From contig NZ_CAADFC020000032.1 in NCBI RefSeq assembly GCF_900696085.1, positions 202,218 through 266,217 of the forward strand: a stretch of 64,000 bases of DNA. The letters run 5' to 3'. Position 1 is the first letter of the stretch. Each line of letters opens with the position of its first letter. This DNA is from Bradyrhizobium ivorense (GTDB lineage: Bacteria; Pseudomonadota; Alphaproteobacteria; Rhizobiales; Xanthobacteraceae). This document shows, piece by piece, positions 61,619 to 64,000 of the stretch. A program made the position numbers and the translations under genes. The notes under the pieces are model-generated. The model saw nothing but the letters and a program-made list of their open reading frames with translations, did no database searches and was not told where the DNA came from.

Positions 61619-62083
61619 TCATCGCGCAAACATCGTCGATAGCAAATAGCTTTTCTTCGGTCCCGACACCTCGTGCTCGATCGTAAATCGTCCATCCGGC
61701 AAGAACGCGTAGCGGCTGCGATAGAGATCGGCGGCGCAGAGGTGGGACGCTTGTCCGGTCAGCGTGCCGTTTGCGAGCGTCAGCTTCACCTCGTGAAACA
61801 GCCGCAGCGGGGTTTCGGCGAAATAGACGGCGAAGCCGGCTGCTCTTGCCGCGAACACGTATTTGCGCTCGGCCTTGAACTCCTGCGCATCGAGCCTGAC
61901 GCGTCCGCGCTCGTGGTAGGCGAGGTTTCCGTCAGCGCCGTCGCTGAACGTGGCGGTGCCCTGCATCCAGCCGCGGCCGTCGAGACGGCGCAGCAGCTTC
62001 CACTCGCCCCTCAGGCAGGCAAAGACGTCGCCCGGCGATCGCCACGCGCTGACGACGGCCGCCTGAGGTCCGTCAGCGATCAT
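61619..62083 (-). CDS. DUF6314-like protein
   Basis: The 154-residue soluble protein has ACLRGEWKLLRRLDGRG, GTATFSDGADGNLAYHERGR and the C-terminal DLYRSRYAFLPDGRFTIEHE followed by VSGPKK. This is the pattern of DUF6314 (a lipocalin-like small beta-barrel of unknown function). The long frame to 62395 has no homology before MIADGPQ, so ATG 62083 is chosen. Convergent with the upstream unknown gene and divergent from the monooxygenase gene. Confidence 0.75.
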   Translation of the reverse strand: MIADGPQAAVVSAWRSPGDVFACLRGEWKLLRRLDGRGWMQGTATFSDGADGNLAYHERGRVRLDAQEFKAERKYVFAARAAGFAVYFAETPLRLFHEVKLTLANGTLTGQASHLCAADLYRSRYAFLPDGRFTIEHEVSGPKKSYLLSTMFAR

Positions 62084-62324
62084 GGCCACACCGCGATCGC
62101 ATAGGGGCTCATCTCTCTCCGCTTGGCTCACTGCCTCGACCGCGCCGTGGTGGCACACATGCCGGCGGCGGTCCATGGCCTTGTCGCAGCAGCGGATTGA
62201 CCCGCATCGGCAGCATATCCATATGGGACGGGCCGACCGGCCAAACCTGCCGCTTCGGATCAGCCTGGACACAGCCGACGATCGCTGGCGGGGTCCTTCA
62301 TGCACTCTTCGTTCAGGAGTTTTC

Positions 62325-63314
62325 GTGGCGGCACTGTCCATTCTCGATCTCGTCCGCGTCACCCAGGAGACCGATGCGCGGGGCGCGCTGTACAATGCGC
62401 GCGATGTCGCGGTTCATGCCGAGGCCTGGGGTTATCGCCGCATCTGGGTGGCGGAGCACCACAACATGGCGGGCATCGCCAGCGCCGCGACGTCGGTGGT
62501 GATCGGGCATATCGCGGCGGGGACCAAGACGATCCGGGTCGGCGCCGGCGGCATCATGCTGCCGAACCACGCGCCCTATGTGATTGCCGAGCAGTTCGGC
62601 ACGCTGGCGCGGCTGTTTCCGGATCGGATCGACCTCGGGCTCGGCCGCGCGCCGGGCACGGATCAGCTGACGCTGCGGGCGCTCCGCCGCACGCCGGAGG
62701 CCGCCGAGAATTTTCCGCAGGACGTGCTCGAGGTGCAGGCCTTTCTGGCGGAGGCCGGGCCCAACCAGCGCATCCAGGCGGTGCCGGCCGCCGGCACCGA
62801 CGTGCCGCTGTGGATTTTGGGATCGAGCAATTTTGGCGCGATGCTGGCCGGCGAGCTCGGCCTGCCCTACGCCTTCGCCTCGCACTTTGCCCCTGAACTG
62901 CTGATCCAGGCGCTGCAGATTTACCGTGCGCGTTTCAAGCCGTCGGAGCAGCTCGACCGCCCCTACACCATGGTCGGCGTCAACATCATCGCCGCCGAGA
63001 CCGACGCCGAGGCGCGGCGCCTCGCGACGACGCAGCAGATGTCGTTCACCAACATCTTTCGCGGCGCGCGCGGCCTGAGCCAGCCGCCGATCGACGACAT
63101 CGAGACCTACTGGTCGCCGTCGGAAAAAGTGCAGGCGATGCGGATGCTGGCCCGCTCGATCATCGGCTCGCCCGAGACGGTGCGCGCCGGCATCGACGCA
63201 CTGGTCGCCGAGACCGGCGCCGACGAGCTGATGATCGTGTCGGACGTCTACGATCACCAGAAGCGGCTGCGCTCGTTCGAGCTGATCGCGCAGGCCGGCG
63301 GCATTACGCCCTGA
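62325..63314 (+). CDS. LLM-class flavin-dependent monooxygenase
   Basis: The 329-residue bacterial-luciferase-like enzyme uses FMNH2 or F420-type cofactors to oxidise a small molecule. Motifs include LSILDLVRVTQETDARGAL at the N-terminus, AEAWGYRRIWVAEHHNM, SAATSVVIGHIAAGTKTIRV, and GLGRAPGTDQLT. The family's usual start is MxxLSVLDL, matching GTG 62325, which has AGGAG 6 bases upstream; the track frame from 62082 is a non-coding extension. Alkane-sulfonate or other sulfur substrates are usual for the class but cannot be assigned here. Confidence 0.9.
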   Translation: MAALSILDLVRVTQETDARGALYNARDVAVHAEAWGYRRIWVAEHHNMAGIASAATSVVIGHIAAGTKTIRVGAGGIMLPNHAPYVIAEQFGTLARLFPDRIDLGLGRAPGTDQLTLRALRRTPEAAENFPQDVLEVQAFLAEAGPNQRIQAVPAAGTDVPLWILGSSNFGAMLAGELGLPYAFASHFAPELLIQALQIYRARFKPSEQLDRPYTMVGVNIIAAETDAEARRLATTQQMSFTNIFRGARGLSQPPIDDIETYWSPSEKVQAMRMLARSIIGSPETVRAGIDALVAETGADELMIVSDVYDHQKRLRSFELIAQAGGITP

Positions 63315-63869
63315 CCCGGGCAGAACCGTAGCCCGGATGAGCGAAGCGACATCCGGGACATCACTCCCCGTATATCGCTTCGCTCATGCGGGCTTGTATG
63401 AGGGTGTGATTGTCAAGAGGCGTGATCGATCAGGGCATGCTTTTGCCTCAGTCGTTGGTGTTGGGCGCGAAGCGCTCCTGATGGTTCTTCCGTCCCGATG
63501 GTTGGCGGTTGCGCCGGGTCGGAGCCGCGGTCAAGGCTGGCCGAAGGCCACCGCCGAAGGCGGCGCGAAGCGGCCTTGACGGCGGCGAGCCCGGCGCGAG
63601 GCTTTCTGCTCGGGACGTGTCGGTGCGCGTTGTGAGTGTGCCGGCGTGATTTCCAGAACTGGGCCGTGAAGCTTTATGCGGCAACCACCGCATCAACTTG
63701 TATCCGGTCGGGTGTGATGACCCCAACCCTAATCTTTCATTCACGTGTGAAGGTGAGGCCCAGAAGCGACGGGACCCATCTACAAAAGCGGAATCCGAAG
63801 ACCCATACCCGCGTTCGGTCACACGTCTGTCCTGGATCGCGTCGGCCGTCATTGGCGCACCGGCGTTGG
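63315..63869. other. non-coding region: palindromic repeat and IS110-like 3' end
   Basis: The first part carries the repeat 63330-63394. From 63395 to 63869 no supported gene is seen; it is interpreted as the 3' non-coding end of the IS110-like element, whose transposase stops at 63870. Open frames across it are fragmentary and lack family resemblance. Confidence 0.5.
63330..63394. repeat. AGCCCGGATGAGCGAAGCGA palindromic repeat, interrupted at its end
   Basis: Arms AGCCCGGATGAGCGAAGCGA (63330-63349) and the complementary right arm (63375-63394) match at 19 of 20 positions. Other copies in the window end GGGCTA; here the sequence changes to TGTATGAG right after GGGCT. Confidence 0.85.
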
Positions 63870-64000
63870 TTAGAGGCTCGGGCGCATCACGGCGCCACTC
63901 GGCACGAGGCCAGTCTCCAGATAGCGCCAAAGCGCCACCATCAGCTTGCGCGCCAGCGCCACGATGGCAATCTTGCGGATGCGACCCTTGATCTTGCCGA
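63395..64000 (-). mobile_element. IS110-family insertion sequence, partial, left boundary approximate
   Basis: The transposase 3' end (from 63870) and about 475 bases of non-coding sequence continue to a palindromic repeat whose right terminus is altered at 63395. IS110-type elements have no classical terminal inverted repeats, so the boundary is inferred from the break in the repeat, not proven. Confidence 0.5.
63870..64000 (-). CDS. IS110-family transposase, C-terminal fragment at window edge
   Basis: The last 43 codons read GKIKGRIRKIAIVALARKLM, then VALWRYLETGLVPSGAVM and RPSL before TAA (63872-63870). The KIAIVALARKLxxALWRYLExG pattern fits the C-terminus of IS110-type (DEDD) transposases. 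The remaining protein lies beyond the window. Confidence 0.72.
   Translation of the reverse strand, partial: GKIKGRIRKIAIVALARKLMVALWRYLETGLVPSGAVMRPSL

Noticed and set aside
63448..63930. 160-codon minus-strand frame at the IS110-like end
   Set aside because: Overlaps the transposase tail in a different frame, spans the non-coding region, and has no recognisable domain.

Overview
The window looks like chromosome of a high-GC alphaproteobacterium of the Bradyrhizobium / Rhodopseudomonas group (Nitrobacteraceae). The basis is: proteins resembling that group (DUF1236, BA14K, DUF2155, GapR/DUF2312 and a supernumerary NDUFA12-type Complex I subunit), an aroQ-accB-accC cluster, a B12-dependent ribonucleotide reductase, a general-stress (EcfG-type) promoter, and several palindromic intergenic repeats of the kinds common in Bradyrhizobium. 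Almost all of it is ordinary housekeeping and accessory chromosome. I see no tRNA, rRNA, CRISPR array or prophage. The only mobile element is an IS110-like element cut by the right edge.

Layout. (1) 1-6.0 kb, minus strand: amiC, mrcA, prfB (with a programmed +1 frameshift) and a truncated beta-hydroxyacid dehydrogenase, covering cell-wall synthesis and separation plus translation termination. (2) 6.0-9.9 kb, plus strand: rne, encoding RNase E with a large histidine/acid-rich insertion inside its S1 domain. (3) 9.9-19.1 kb: a DadA-like oxidase, dctA, an aminotransferase-bioY pair, a periplasmic M48 protease with repeats, a DsbA-like thiol protein, an unknown protein, and a DUF1236 protein behind an excellent sigma-EcfG promoter. 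(4) 19.4-21.9 kb: aroQ-accB-accC. (5) 22.0-25.9 kb: a tightly coupled kinase / Rcp1-like regulator / regulator-HisKA_2 kinase operon, then an unknown protein. (6) 25.9-35.7 kb, minus strand: a six-gene MdtABC-type efflux operon ending in an outer-membrane factor and two small secreted proteins. (7) 35.9-45.4 kb: a DASS transporter, aat, DUF2155, a short-chain dehydrogenase, an esterase, an NhaD-like transporter, a divergent pair of DJ-1/PfpI-fold genes, and the NDUFA12 homologue.

(8) 45.6-52.8 kb: a BA14K protein, two paralogous EamA transporters, and between them a response regulator, a hybrid kinase and a lone PcfJ-like protein. (9) 52.8-57.4 kb: nrdJ behind an unusually long, hairpin-rich leader that contains a 23-codon ORF. 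(10) 57.7-63.3 kb: an outer-membrane barrel, gapR (its ribosome-binding site lies in one arm of a perfect stem), a fatty-acid desaturase, exoD, a membrane-anchored unknown, a DUF6314-like protein and a luciferase-like monooxygenase. (11) 63.4-64.0 kb: the 3' end of an IS110-like element abutting a palindromic repeat.

Many starts were moved inward from the longest ORF, on the basis of Shine-Dalgarno spacing and family length. GTG or TTG starts are used by amiC, bioY, the first kinase, the NhaD-like gene, the small regulator, exoD and the monooxygenase. No obvious defence system or biosynthetic cluster is present. The most promising unexplained signals are regulatory RNA-level ones (nrdJ leader, gapR stem, the 44.6-45.0 kb intergenic region, the IS110 3' region) and repeats that provide stop codons for mrcA and dctA.
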